64,000 nucleotides of DNA from positions 116,530 through 180,529 of the forward strand of contig JAUXRG010000063.1 in assembly GCA_030681795.1 (NCBI GenBank), written 5' to 3'. Of this stretch, positions 11,794 through 21,600 are shown piece after piece. Every line of letters begins with the position of its first letter. The stretch's first letter is position 1. The translations under genes were made by a program, and so were the position numbers. Under the pieces are notes generated by a model. The model ran no database searches. It saw only the letters and a program-made list of their open reading frames with translations, and had not been told where the DNA came from. Source of the stretch: Rubrivivax sp. (lineage in GTDB: Bacteria > Pseudomonadota > Gammaproteobacteria > Burkholderiales > Burkholderiaceae_C).

Positions 11794-12792
11794 TCAGGGC
11801 GGCAGGGCCACGGTCGCGAAGGCGAAGGTCGCGAAGGCGAAGGCCGCGTAGGCGGCCAACAGCGCGAGTCCGCGTCGGCGGGGCAGGGTGCCTGCGCGCG
11901 GCAGCGCCAGCAGCACGGTCAGCGCGCCGAATGCCAGGGCCACGGCGACCTCGCGCAGCGGCGCGGCTATGGGGTGAATCGTGGCGGCAACGCCGACGAT
12001 GGCCAGCCCGTTGAAGAGGTTGCTGCCCAGCAGGGTACCCAGCCCGACATCGTCGTGGCCGTGCCAGCGCGCAAGCAGCACGGTCACCAGCTCCGGCAGC
12101 GAGGTGCCGACCGCCACCACGGTCGCGCCGATCAGATAGGGGTGCACCCCCAGCGCCGCGGCGATGCCGGAAGCCCCGGTCACGAACAGCCGCCCGGCCA
12201 GGACCAGCCCGGCCAGGCCCGCCAGCACAAACAGCCCGGCGCGCGCAGGGTGGACCGCCGGCCCGGCGCCTGCCGTGGCTTGCCGGCGGTGGGCGACCGC
12301 CCGCCGCGCGACCCAGGCCAGCCAGAGCGCGAACAGGGCGAGCAGCAACGCGCCGTCCGTGCGCGACAAGCCGCCATCCAGCGCCAGGGCCAGGGTGAGG
12401 AAGGGGACGATGAGCGCTGCCACCCAGTCGGCCTTGGTCTCATGGTCGCGCGTGGTCAGTGCGCCGAAGCACAGCGCCAGCCCCAGGATCAGGCCGACAT
12501 TGACCACGTTGCTGCCCAGCGCGTCTCCCAGGCCGATCTCCGGCTCGCCGGAGAGCGCCGCCAGGGTCGAGACGGCCATCTCCGGGCTGGACGTGGCGAA
12601 GGCGGCGAGTGTCGTCGCCACCAGCAGTTTGGGCAGGCGCAGCCAGGCCGCCACGCCGAGCACGCCCTTGAGGAAACTGGCCCCGCCCAGCGCGGCCGCA
12701 GGAATGGCGGCGAGCAGCGCGAGCCAATCGCCAGGGGCGAGGGATGGGGGCGTGATGGGCATGTCGCCTGGCGGGGAACCACGACGGTCCAT
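11794..12792 (-). CDS. sodium/calcium exchanger family protein
   Basis: Duplicated alpha repeats: SPEMAVSTLAALSGEPEIGLGDALGSNVVNVGLILG and GTSLPELVTVLLARWHGHDDVGLGTLLGSNLFNGLAIVG. Confidence 0.88.
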   Translation of the reverse strand: MDRRGSPPGDMPITPPSLAPGDWLALLAAIPAAALGGASFLKGVLGVAAWLRLPKLLVATTLAAFATSSPEMAVSTLAALSGEPEIGLGDALGSNVVNVGLILGLALCFGALTTRDHETKADWVAALIVPFLTLALALDGGLSRTDGALLLALFALWLAWVARRAVAHRRQATAGAGPAVHPARAGLFVLAGLAGLVLAGRLFVTGASGIAAALGVHPYLIGATVVAVGTSLPELVTVLLARWHGHDDVGLGTLLGSNLFNGLAIVGVAATIHPIAAPLREVAVALAFGALTVLLALPRAGTLPRRRGLALLAAYAAFAFATFAFATVALPP

Positions 12793-12870
12793 TGTCAGGC
12801 ACGCTGTGTCGGGTCGTGGAAACCCGCGGTGTGTGCGAAAGTCCGGGAAGCATCAAGCAGAGCAGCCACG

Positions 12871-13090
12871 AGAAGACTGTTGGTGTCCTTCGACGGTTCA
12901 GACAACGCGCTACGTGCGTTGCGCTACGCGATCTCGCTGGCCAGGAGAACGGACCGGTCGAGATCCACGTCTTCGCCGCCCATGAAGAGCCCAACATCTA
13001 CGGGGAGATCGCGGCGTACCTGACGCCCTGACGCGCGAGAAGATGGCGGAAGACCCGCTGCAGCAGCTCGACCTGCGGGCCGCGGCGGGC
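12871..13090 (+). pseudogene. N-terminal fragment of a universal stress protein, frameshifted
   Basis: RRLLVSFDGSDNALRALRYAISLARRT then, in another frame, GPVEIHVFAAHEEPNIYGEIAAYLT, then in a third frame LTREKMAEDPLQQLD. Confidence 0.7.
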
Positions 13091-13228
13091 CCGCCCACGG
13101 ACATCGACGCTCGCGCGGCAGCCGGGGACCTGCGCTACAGGCAGGTCAAGGCGCCTTTGCTCGAAGCAGGGGCGCTAGGCACGGTGGCGCCCGGCGCGAT
13201 GGAACTGCTGCTGCGATCCACTGGACCC

Positions 13229-14134
13229 CTACTTCTCGCGGATAAAGAGCAGCGGGGCACGACACTGCGCGGCGACGCGAGCGGCGACCGAACCGAGCAC
13301 GGCGGACTCCAGGGCACCGTGACCCTGCGAGCCCAACGCAATCAGATCGAGCTTGTTCTTCGTCGCATACGCGGCGATCTGATCACCCGGATTGTTGCCA
13401 ATCAGACGAACCTCCGTGGCCACCATGCCTGCTCGCTCGAGCAGCTTGCGCGCCGGCGCCATGGCGTTCTCGAATGCTGCGCACTGCATCGCCTCGACCT
13501 GCTCCGGCCTGAGGCTTGGGGCAGGTACGCGACCGAAGTAGCCCGGGACGAAAAGGTTCAAGAGATCCGGCACCACGTGAACGAGTGTGACCGTCGGTGC
13601 CGCACCGAACAAGTCGCGGTTCTTGACGAAGAAGCGCATCGCTGCGACCCCGTACTTGCTTCCGTCGAGCGCGATGCCCACCTTCAATGAGTCCTTCTTG
13701 GGGGCGGGCTTGCCCCGCAATACCAGCAGCGGTGTCGTGCAGGACGCCAGCACGGTATTGGCCACCGACCCGAACAGAAGCCTCCTCAGCCCCGTGTGCC
13801 CGTGGGAGCCCATCACGATGAGGTCCGCCGAGTCGGCAGCCACGAGGGAGACCAGTTCCCGACCCACGGTACCGACAACGTACTTGGCGCTTGCCTTCAA
13901 GCCGGCCCGGTTGAGGGTTGCCAAGGCGGGTTTGAGCACCCTGTTCGCCGCAGACTCGTGATAGGCGAGCACGACTTCCTTGCTCAGGGCGCTGGTCGCA
14001 CGCAAGGGAACGGGGTCTTGGACATTGAGCAACTCGACGTCCGGCTGGTTATGGATGAGTGTGGCGCGCGACGCGACGAACGTCACCGCGGCCTTGCTGA
14101 AACTGCTTCCGTCGACGGGAATGAGGATGCGCAT
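13229..14134 (-). CDS. universal stress protein, tandem two-domain
   Basis: MRILIPVDGSSFSKAAV..., VMGSHGHTGLRRLLFGSVA, second domain VGIALDGSKYG... ALGSQGHGALESAVLGSVAARV; start chosen at internal ATG. Confidence 0.9.
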   Translation of the reverse strand: MRILIPVDGSSFSKAAVTFVASRATLIHNQPDVELLNVQDPVPLRATSALSKEVVLAYHESAANRVLKPALATLNRAGLKASAKYVVGTVGRELVSLVAADSADLIVMGSHGHTGLRRLLFGSVANTVLASCTTPLLVLRGKPAPKKDSLKVGIALDGSKYGVAAMRFFVKNRDLFGAAPTVTLVHVVPDLLNLFVPGYFGRVPAPSLRPEQVEAMQCAAFENAMAPARKLLERAGMVATEVRLIGNNPGDQIAAYATKNKLDLIALGSQGHGALESAVLGSVAARVAAQCRAPLLFIREK

Positions 14135-14242
14135 TCTTCTTCCTTCCGGGTGTGATGTCGAACGTCTCAAGATCGATCGAGGCCGCCTCGGCAGCGCCTG
14201 CCCCGGGCGCTTGCTGGAAACGTGTGGCTCGGGTTCAACCAA

Positions 14243-15928
14243 TCAGGTGTAGTACAGCAGCAGATAACCCAACAACAATACCAGCACCCACAGCGCCATG
14301 CTCCGCGTGGGCCAGGTACGGGCCAGTCGGGCATCCTGCCCCGCCTGACGGACCAGCATCCCGAGGAGGCCATCGCCCGCATGGCCGACCCGCGCTGACA
14401 GTGCCCGTCTGGCCACACCGAACAAGGCTTCCAAACGAGTCGCCCCTGCCGACAGCAGGCGCCGCCACAACCAGTCGGTGTCCAGCGTGATCGTCAGCGT
14501 GCGCTTCAGGTAGGGCAGCATGACGAAGAACGCCAGCCCCGAGAACAGCAGCAGTTGCGTCTGGGTCAGCACATGGGCCCAGGTGTAGGGCTCGTACTTC
14601 ACCGCATAGGGCAGCAGCGCATACAGCGGCTCGACCCAGACGCCGAGCGCGATGCACAGGAACGCGAACACGACCATCGCCCAGCGCATGCTCGCCGGCG
14701 GTTCGGCCGGCCGCAGACCCGAGTCCTTCTGGAAGAAGACGAACCACGGGAACTTGATGCCGGCGTGCAGGAACACACCCGCCGAAGCCGCCGTGAGCAG
14801 CAGCCACACCGTCATCAGTTGGCCGTCGGCCGCAGCCTGCGAGACCATCGACTTCGAGACGAAGCCCGAGGTCAGCGGGAACGAGGAGATCGCCAGTGCC
14901 CCGATCGTGCCGCATACCGTGGTCAGCGGCATGGTGTGGAACAGCCCGCCGAGTTCGGAGCACTTGCGCCGGTCCGTCATCAGCAGCACCGAGCCGGCCG
15001 ACATCAGCAGCAGGGCCTTGTAGATGATGTGGGCGAAGGCGTGTGCTGCCGCACCGTTGAGCGCCATCTCGGTGCCGATGCCGATGCCGGCGATCATGAA
15101 GCCGACCTGGTTGACGATCGAATAGGCCAGGATGCGTCGCATGTCGTTCTCCAGCAGCGCGTAGACGATGCCGTAGAAGACCATGAACAGGCCCACCCAG
15201 ATCAGCAGCTCGGTGCCCGGGAACCCGCGGATCAGCACATAGACCGCGGCCTTGGTGGTGAAGGCCGACAGGAACACCGTGCCGCTCCACGATGCCTCGG
15301 GGTAGGCGTCGGGCAGCCAGGCCGACAGCGGCGGCGCACCAGCGTTGACGAGGAAGCCGATCAGGATCAACCAATGCGCAATGGAATCCGGCGCCATGCG
15401 TGTGAAGGCGACGCTGCCGGTCTGCGCGATGTGGCCGGTGACGCCGGCAAAGAGCACCACGCCGCCGAGCAGGTGGATCATCAGGTAGCGGCGCGCGGCG
15501 CGGTAGGACGACTCCCGACCGTTGCTCCACAGCACCAGCGTCGAGCCCACGGCCATCAGCTCCCAGAACACGAACACGGTGATCAGGTCGCCTGCGAGCG
15601 CCACGCCCATCGCCGAGCCGGCGTAGACGAAGGCCGCCGGCACTTCGACGCGGCTCTTCTGGCCGAGGGCGAAGAGGCCACCGCCCGCCGCCATCAACGC
15701 GAAGATCGTTGCGAACAGGCGCGACAGCTTGTCGCCCTGCAGCGGCGTGATCGTGTAATCGAGAAACCGCGCCTGCCAGGCCGGCCCGTCGGGCACCTGC
15801 CACACCAGCGCCAGCGCGATGAGCGGAATCCCCGCGATCGCCACCGACCGGAGCGTGCCGCGCAGGAACGGCAGCAGCAAGGCACCGACGATCAGCACCA
15901 GCGCGGGGTGGGCCAGGAACTCAGTCAT
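14243..15928 (-). CDS. Mrp-type antiporter / complex I NuoL-M-N-like membrane subunit (MrpD-like, third copy)
   Basis: Multi-TM proton-conducting antiporter family; LPDAYPEASWSGTVFLSAFTTKAAVYVLIR. Confidence 0.85.
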   Translation of the reverse strand: MTEFLAHPALVLIVGALLLPFLRGTLRSVAIAGIPLIALALVWQVPDGPAWQARFLDYTITPLQGDKLSRLFATIFALMAAGGGLFALGQKSRVEVPAAFVYAGSAMGVALAGDLITVFVFWELMAVGSTLVLWSNGRESSYRAARRYLMIHLLGGVVLFAGVTGHIAQTGSVAFTRMAPDSIAHWLILIGFLVNAGAPPLSAWLPDAYPEASWSGTVFLSAFTTKAAVYVLIRGFPGTELLIWVGLFMVFYGIVYALLENDMRRILAYSIVNQVGFMIAGIGIGTEMALNGAAAHAFAHIIYKALLLMSAGSVLLMTDRRKCSELGGLFHTMPLTTVCGTIGALAISSFPLTSGFVSKSMVSQAAADGQLMTVWLLLTAASAGVFLHAGIKFPWFVFFQKDSGLRPAEPPASMRWAMVVFAFLCIALGVWVEPLYALLPYAVKYEPYTWAHVLTQTQLLLFSGLAFFVMLPYLKRTLTITLDTDWLWRRLLSAGATRLEALFGVARRALSARVGHAGDGLLGMLVRQAGQDARLARTWPTRSMALWVLVLLLGYLLLYYT

Positions 15929-16199
15929 CGCGCTTGCCGTAGTAGGTGTCGGGGCGCTTGAGCACCAGGGCCAGCGCCTTGGCGACGCCGATCATCGCGG
16001 CGCAGGCCATGAAGCCGAACCAGGCGCTGAAGCCGAAGACCGATTCGATCTCGAAGTACGGGTGCAAGTGGACGACAAATTCCGCCAGCACGGTGAGCGC
16101 CAGCACGACGAGGAAACCTCGCCACAGTCGCTTGACGTTGCGCGGCTCGTCGAGCCAGTGGGGTTTGTCGTCCATGGGAGTCGTCCTTGTCCCGTTCAT
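15921..16199 (-). CDS. small membrane protein within the Mrp cluster
   Basis: ATGA overlap with upstream subunit; DDKPHWLDEPRNVKRLWRGFLVVLALTVLAEFVVHLHPYFEIESVFGF, two predicted TM segments. Confidence 0.7.
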   Translation of the reverse strand: MNGTRTTPMDDKPHWLDEPRNVKRLWRGFLVVLALTVLAEFVVHLHPYFEIESVFGFSAWFGFMACAAMIGVAKALALVLKRPDTYYGKRDD

Positions 16200-17695
16200 C
16201 ACGGGGCGATCGTCTGGCGTGCCAGCGCCAGCGGCACGTCGGGCAGGAAGAACAGCAGCACAGTAGCCGCGGCCGTGGCGCACAGCGCCAGCACCATGGT
16301 CAGCGGGGCTTCACCGTGCGGGTGATCGCGGGCCTCGTCTCGCGGCGCCACGAAGAACGCGCGATAGACGATGGGCAGGAAGTAGCCCGCGTTCAACAGC
16401 GTGCTGAGGACGATCACGCCCACCGCGGGCCAATGCTGCGCGGCCATCGCACCGGACAGCATGTACCACTTCGAGATGAAGCCCACGGCAGGCGGCAGGC
16501 CGATCATCGAAAGCGCGGCGATGGCGAAGGCGCCCATCGTCCAGGGCATGCGCCGGCCGATGCCGTCGAGCTGGCTGACTTCGGTCTTGTGTGCGGCGGT
16601 ATAGATCGCGCCAGCGGCGAAGAACAGCGTGATCTTGCCCACCGCGTGGGCCGCGATGTGCATCACGGCGCCGATCAGCGACAGTGGCGCCAGCAACGCC
16701 GCGGCCATCACCACATAGGAGAGCTGGCTGATCGTGGAATAGGCCAGGCGGCGCTTGAGGTTGTCGGCGGCGAGCGCGACCACCGAGGCCGCCACGATCG
16801 TGAAGCCGGCCACCGCCACCAGCCAGTCGGCGGCGCCGCCGATGGCCCATCCGATGTCGATCGGTGCGGCCTGGGCCAGGTTGTCGACGCCGAAGACATA
16901 GACGATCACCTTGACGACGCTGAACACGCCGGCCTTGACCACCGCCACCGCATGCAGCAGCGCCGACACCGGCGTGGGCGCCACCATCGCCGCCGGCAGC
17001 CAGCGGTGGAAGGGCATCAGCGCTGCCTTGCCGATGCCGAACATGCACAGCGCGAGCAGGGCCGCGAGGCCGGCGGGCCCGAGCTTGCCGGCCAGGATGC
17101 CGCCGGCCGCGAAGTCAGTCGTGCCGGCGACGTGCCAGATGAATACCAGCGCCGGCAGCAGGAAGACGATCGAGGTGCCCATCAACAGCCCGAGGTACAC
17201 GCGAGCGCCGCTGCGCGCCTTGTCGGTGCCGTGGTGGGCGACGAGCGGGTAGGTGATCAGCGTGAGCAGTTCGTAGAAGACGAACAGCGTGAAGAAGTTG
17301 CCGGCGAAGGCAATGCCCATCGTGGCCGCCAGCGCCAGCGCGAAGCAGACGTAGAAGCGCGTCTGGTGGGCCTCGTTGTTGCCGCGCATGTAGCCGATCG
17401 AGTACAGCGAATTGACGATCCACAGGCCCGACGCGATGAGCGCGAACAGCATGCCCAGCGGCTCGACCTTGAATCCGATCTGCAGACCCGGCAGCAGGGC
17501 GAACAGCGTGACCGCGGGGCGGGCGCCGCCGCTGACTGCCGGCAGCAGCCACAGCACACAGCCCAGCAGCGCTAGCGCGGTGATCAGGGTGATGGCTTCG
17601 CGCAGGTTCGGTGCACGTCCGGCCAGCGCGATCAGGGCCGCACCGCACAGCGGCACCGCCAGCGCGGCAAGAATGGCCTGCTCGGCGCTCAGCAT
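16199..17695 (-). CDS. mrpD: Mrp-type antiporter subunit D-like (second copy)
   Basis: Proton-conducting membrane transporter; MPFHRWLPAAMVAPTPVSALLHAVAVVKAGVF. Confidence 0.88.
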   Translation of the reverse strand: MLSAEQAILAALAVPLCGAALIALAGRAPNLREAITLITALALLGCVLWLLPAVSGGARPAVTLFALLPGLQIGFKVEPLGMLFALIASGLWIVNSLYSIGYMRGNNEAHQTRFYVCFALALAATMGIAFAGNFFTLFVFYELLTLITYPLVAHHGTDKARSGARVYLGLLMGTSIVFLLPALVFIWHVAGTTDFAAGGILAGKLGPAGLAALLALCMFGIGKAALMPFHRWLPAAMVAPTPVSALLHAVAVVKAGVFSVVKVIVYVFGVDNLAQAAPIDIGWAIGGAADWLVAVAGFTIVAASVVALAADNLKRRLAYSTISQLSYVVMAAALLAPLSLIGAVMHIAAHAVGKITLFFAAGAIYTAAHKTEVSQLDGIGRRMPWTMGAFAIAALSMIGLPPAVGFISKWYMLSGAMAAQHWPAVGVIVLSTLLNAGYFLPIVYRAFFVAPRDEARDHPHGEAPLTMVLALCATAAATVLLFFLPDVPLALARQTIAP

Positions 17696-19179
17696 CAGCG
17701 CAACCCTCCGAGCAGCAGCGCGGCAGCCTGCGCGGCCGAGCCGACGGTGAACGAGGTGTCGAGCCCGAAGTACACGGCGGCGGCGGCCAGCACGCCCGCC
17801 GGCACGGCCATGGTCCAGGGCAACGCAGCGCCGCCGGCCGTGTCCTGCCGCGGCTTACGGAAGTAGGCGGCTTCGACGAAGCGCCACACGTAAGCCACGG
17901 CCAATAGCGACGACGCCACGATCAGGAATACCAGCCACCATTGGCCCTTCTCGAGCGCCGCCAGGATCAGGTACCACTTGCTGACGAAGCCGGCCGTGCC
18001 CGGCACGCCGATCAGCGACAGCCCGCAGATCACCAGCCCCAAGCTCGTCAGCGGCATGCGCTTGCCCAGGCCCTGGATGCGCGCCAGGCTGGTGCCGCCC
18101 ATCACCAGCGCCACGCAGCCGAGCAGCAAAAAGATCGCGCCCTTGGTCACGCCGTGGTTGAACAGGTGGACGATGGTGGCGGTGAGCCCGGAGGCCGAAT
18201 CGAACGACAGCCCGAGGATGATGTAGCCGATCTGGCTGACGCTCGAGTAGGCAAACAGGCGCTTCAGGTCGGTCTGGAAGATGGCGATCGTCGAAGCGAC
18301 GAACATGCCCGCCAGCGCGAGCAGCAGCATCGCTTCAGTCATTGGCAGCCGCGTGAACACCGCCGACTCGCCGAACACCGAGAAATAAAAGCGCAGCAGC
18401 ACGTACACCGCCACCTTGGTGGCCGTGGCGGCCAGAAAGGCCGACACCGCCGAAGGCGCGAAGGTGTAGGCATTGGGCAGCCACTGGTGCAGCGGGAACA
18501 GCGCCAGCTTCAGCGAGATACCCACGGTGAGGAAAGCCAGCGCCGCCAGCACCGGCCGCGTGCCCTGCACCGCGGCGATGCGTCGGCCCATGTCGGCCAG
18601 GTTCAGCGTGCCCGTCATCAGGTACAGCAGACCGATGCCGATGACGATGAAGGTGGCACCGATCGTGCCCATGATCAGGTACTGGTACGAGGCCACCAGC
18701 GCGCGCCGGTCGCGCCCCAGGGCAATCAGCACGTAGGTCGACAGCGACGAGATCTCCAGGAATACGAAGATGTTGAAGGCGTCGCCGGTGATCGTGATGC
18801 CCAGCAGCCCCGCCAGGCACAGCACGAACATGGTGTAGAAGAGGTAGTGCTGCTGAGACGGTACTTCGGCCTCGATGCTGGCGCGGCTGTACGGCAGCAC
18901 CACGGCCGCGATGCCCGAGACCAGCACCAGCACGAAGGCGCTCAGCCGGTCAACCCGGTACTCGATGCCCCAGGGCGGCGGCCAGTTGCCGATGGCATAC
19001 GAGATGGTGCCGCTGTCGGCCACGCGCAGCCACAGCATGACGGCGATCGCCAGGGCCGCCCAGCTGGCGGCGAGCGCCACCGCGAAGGCCACGCTGCGAC
19101 GGCGCAGCAGCACCGTCAGCGGTGCGGCAAGCAAAGGCACGACGACCTGCAATGCAGGCAGATGCAGGGCCAGGCTCAT
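17695..19179 (-). CDS. mrpD: Mrp-type antiporter subunit D (first copy)
   Basis: LFPLHQWLPNAYTFAPSAVSAFLAATATKVAVYVLLRF. Confidence 0.9.
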   Translation of the reverse strand: MSLALHLPALQVVVPLLAAPLTVLLRRRSVAFAVALAASWAALAIAVMLWLRVADSGTISYAIGNWPPPWGIEYRVDRLSAFVLVLVSGIAAVVLPYSRASIEAEVPSQQHYLFYTMFVLCLAGLLGITITGDAFNIFVFLEISSLSTYVLIALGRDRRALVASYQYLIMGTIGATFIVIGIGLLYLMTGTLNLADMGRRIAAVQGTRPVLAALAFLTVGISLKLALFPLHQWLPNAYTFAPSAVSAFLAATATKVAVYVLLRFYFSVFGESAVFTRLPMTEAMLLLALAGMFVASTIAIFQTDLKRLFAYSSVSQIGYIILGLSFDSASGLTATIVHLFNHGVTKGAIFLLLGCVALVMGGTSLARIQGLGKRMPLTSLGLVICGLSLIGVPGTAGFVSKWYLILAALEKGQWWLVFLIVASSLLAVAYVWRFVEAAYFRKPRQDTAGGAALPWTMAVPAGVLAAAAVYFGLDTSFTVGSAAQAAALLLGGLR

Positions 19180-19571
19180 TCTTGTGGCTCGAGGCGGTTC
19201 GGTGCCTCATCCATGCTCAGGATTTCATCTTCCTCGATGCAGTCGTAGGCCTCGCGGATGCGCACCACCAGCGCCAGCCCGAGCGCCAGCGTGGCCACGC
19301 CGACCACGATGGCGGTCAGGATCAACACATGGGGCAAGGGGTTGGAATACACGGTGAACGCGTCGCTGAGGATAGGTGCCGTGCCACCCACCAGCTTGCC
19401 CGGCGCGATATACAGCAGGTACACCGAGGTCTGGAAGATGCCCAGGCCAACGAGCTTCTTGATCAGATTGCCGCGCGCGATGACGATGAACAGCCCCGCG
19501 ATCATCAGGAAGATGGTGATGAAGTAGGTGAAGTGCCCGCCCAGGGTCATGGCCGTCCCGGAGCCCGTCAT
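19176..19571 (-). CDS. mrpC: Mrp-type antiporter subunit C (NuoK-like)
   Basis: LIKKLVGLGIFQTSVYLLYIAPGKLVGGTAPI; overlapping gene order. Confidence 0.9.
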   Translation of the reverse strand: MTGSGTAMTLGGHFTYFITIFLMIAGLFIVIARGNLIKKLVGLGIFQTSVYLLYIAPGKLVGGTAPILSDAFTVYSNPLPHVLILTAIVVGVATLALGLALVVRIREAYDCIEEDEILSMDEAPNRLEPQE

Positions 19572-19993
19572 TCATCCACCTTGCCGCGGTCGGCGAACAT
19601 GTAGAAGATCTTCAGCATCACGCCCGAGACGGTGGTCGCCACGCCCACTTCGACCCAGAAGATGCCTCGGTGTTGGCCCAACACCGGATTCGGATCGAGC
19701 ACGAAGTAGTCGAGGTAGTTGCCGCCCAATAGCAGGCCGGCCACACCGACGCCGCCGTAAATCAACACACCGATGGCCATCATCGATTCGACCAGCGGCT
19801 CGGGCACCAGCTTGCGGGTGTCGGCCAGGCCATAGATCAGGCCATAGAAGATCACTGCCGCAGCCAGGATCACGCCGGCCTGGAAGCCCCCGCCCGGACC
19901 GAAGTCGCCATGGAACTGCACGTACAGCGCGAAGAGCAGGATGAACGGGATCAGCAGCTTGGCGATGACCCGCAGGACCAGGTCGTGTCTCAT
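19568..19993 (-). CDS. mrpB: Mrp-type antiporter subunit B
   Basis: FILLFALYVQFHGDFGPGGGFQAGVILAAAVIFYGL. Confidence 0.92.
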   Translation of the reverse strand: MRHDLVLRVIAKLLIPFILLFALYVQFHGDFGPGGGFQAGVILAAAVIFYGLIYGLADTRKLVPEPLVESMMAIGVLIYGGVGVAGLLLGGNYLDYFVLDPNPVLGQHRGIFWVEVGVATTVSGVMLKIFYMFADRGKVDE

Positions 19994-20530
19994 GGCTTGC
20001 GGTTCCTGCGACGCCGCCTCAGCAGGGCAACCACGCCGGCGCCTGCCGTGAACACCACCGTGGTTTCACCCAGCGTGTCGTAGCCGCGGTAGCTGGCGAG
20101 GACGGCGGTCACCACGTTGGGCACGTCGACTTCCTGCTTCAATTCGTTCAGGTAGCGCGGCACCACATGCACGTGGATGGGCGCCAGCGGGTCGGAGAAC
20201 TCGGGCAGGCCGAGCGTGCCGTAGACCAGCACCGCGCCAACGGCCAGGGATACCGCCAAAGGCAACCAAGGTTTGTGCAACGGTCGCGCCTCCTCGCTCT
20301 TGCACAGGTAGAGCGCGCCCAGGAGCAGCACCGTGGAAATGCCCGCACCCACCGAGGCCTCGGTCATCGCCACGTCCACCGCATCCATCGCCACCAGCGC
20401 GGTCGCCATCAGGAAGCTGTAGAGGCCGCTGAGCACGATCACGCCGAACAGGTTGCGGCTGCGCGCGATGACGAGCACGGTAGCCACCATCAGCACGAGC
20501 AGCACATTGATGATCAAGGTTTCGATGGTG
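19990..20530 (-). CDS. Mrp-type subunit, DUF4040 / MrpA C-terminal-like
   Basis: NLFGVIVLSGLYSFLMATALVAMDAVDVAMTEASVGAGISTVLLLGALYL; start uncertain (non-ATG), overlaps mrpG. Confidence 0.85.
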
Positions 20531-20843
20531 TGCTCTCCCCCTCGAATAACACAGGCTTCAAGCCACGCACCATTCCTGCACGCGCCAGCGCATGGGTGGC
20601 CGTCGGGCTGGCGATGAAGATCAGGACGCCCACCATCAGCAGCTTCACGGCCACCAGCGTGAACCCGGCCTGGAGGATGAGCCCGAGCAGGATCGAGCCG
20701 ACACCCAGCGTATCGATCACGCTCGCCGCATGCATGCGGGTGTAGAAGTCGGGCATGCGCAGCAGGCCTAACGCACCGACGACGCAGAAGAAGCCGCCAC
20801 CCACCAGGCAGACCCAGCTCAGGGCGTCGATCCAGGCCGTCAC
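20514..20843 (-). CDS. mrpG: Mrp-type antiporter subunit G
   Basis: GGGFFCVVGALGLLRMPDFYTRMHAASVIDTLGVGSILLG. Confidence 0.92.
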   Translation of the reverse strand: MTAWIDALSWVCLVGGGFFCVVGALGLLRMPDFYTRMHAASVIDTLGVGSILLGLILQAGFTLVAVKLLMVGVLIFIASPTATHALARAGMVRGLKPVLFEGESTPSKP

Positions 20844-21127
20844 TTGGCAGGCTCCTCGTCGATGCCCGGATCCCCGAGATCACCCCGGCGGAAGTACTTC
20901 AGCACGGCGATCGTGCCGATGACATTGAGCAGGCCGTAGACGATCGCCAGGTCCAGGAACTCGGGGCGGCCGTCGAGGAAGCCCAGCACGGCCAGCAGCA
21001 GCATGGCCACCGTGCCCACGGTATTGGCCGCTTGCGCCCGGTCAAAGACGGTGGGGCCCAACGCGGCGCGCACCAGGGCCAGCGCGATCGTCGCCAGCAA
21101 GGCGAGGGCAGCGGCCGCAAACATCAT
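20840..21127 (-). CDS. mrpF: Mrp-type antiporter subunit F
   Basis: MMFAAAALALLATIALALVRAALGPTVFDRAQAANTVGTVAMLLLAVLGFLDGRPEFLDLAIVYGLLNVIGTIAVLKYF. Confidence 0.92.
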   Translation of the reverse strand: MMFAAAALALLATIALALVRAALGPTVFDRAQAANTVGTVAMLLLAVLGFLDGRPEFLDLAIVYGLLNVIGTIAVLKYFRRGDLGDPGIDEEPAK

Positions 21128-21600
21128 GGTCTGCCCTCGCAAGCCGCGACGCGGCGATCCATTTCGCTGTCCACCACGGCCTGGGCACCGCCACGGGTCA
21201 GCGCATGCACGAGAAACTCGTTCGGCCCGGCCTCGATCGTGATCGTTCCGGGGGTCAGGGTGATCGATTGGGCGTGGATCACCAGCCCCAGGTCGGATTT
21301 CTGCTTCGGCGCGAAGCGCACCAGGGTCGGGCTGATCGGCAACTTTGGGTGCAGGATGATCTTGGTCACATCCCACCCCGACTTGACGATTTCCTTCAGC
21401 AACCAGGGCCAGTAAAGCAGGGCCCTCGGGCCCAGGCGGCTCGGGTCCCCTTCTTGGCCAATCCCGTCCATGCGTCGCGCGAACCAGACCACCGCCAGCG
21501 CGGAGCCCACGCCCGCCAACAACAGGAACGGAGTGAAGAACCCCGACAGCAGCAACCAGAAGAGGTACAGAGAGGAGAAGAGGCTGACCGAGCGAAACAC
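21124..21600 (-). CDS. mrpE: Mrp-type antiporter subunit E
   Basis: LFWLLLSGFFTPFLLLAGVGSALAVVWFARRMD... ITLTPGTITIEAGPNEFLVHAL. Confidence 0.92.
   Translation of the reverse strand: MFRSVSLFSSLYLFWLLLSGFFTPFLLLAGVGSALAVVWFARRMDGIGQEGDPSRLGPRALLYWPWLLKEIVKSGWDVTKIILHPKLPISPTLVRFAPKQKSDLGLVIHAQSITLTPGTITIEAGPNEFLVHALTRGGAQAVVDSEMDRRVAACEGRP

Noticed and set aside
9182-11851. 889-aa plus-strand ORF antisense to the P-type ATPase
   Set aside because: GC-rich shadow ORF; His/Arg/Gln-rich translation without family motifs, while the minus strand encodes a complete P-type ATPase.
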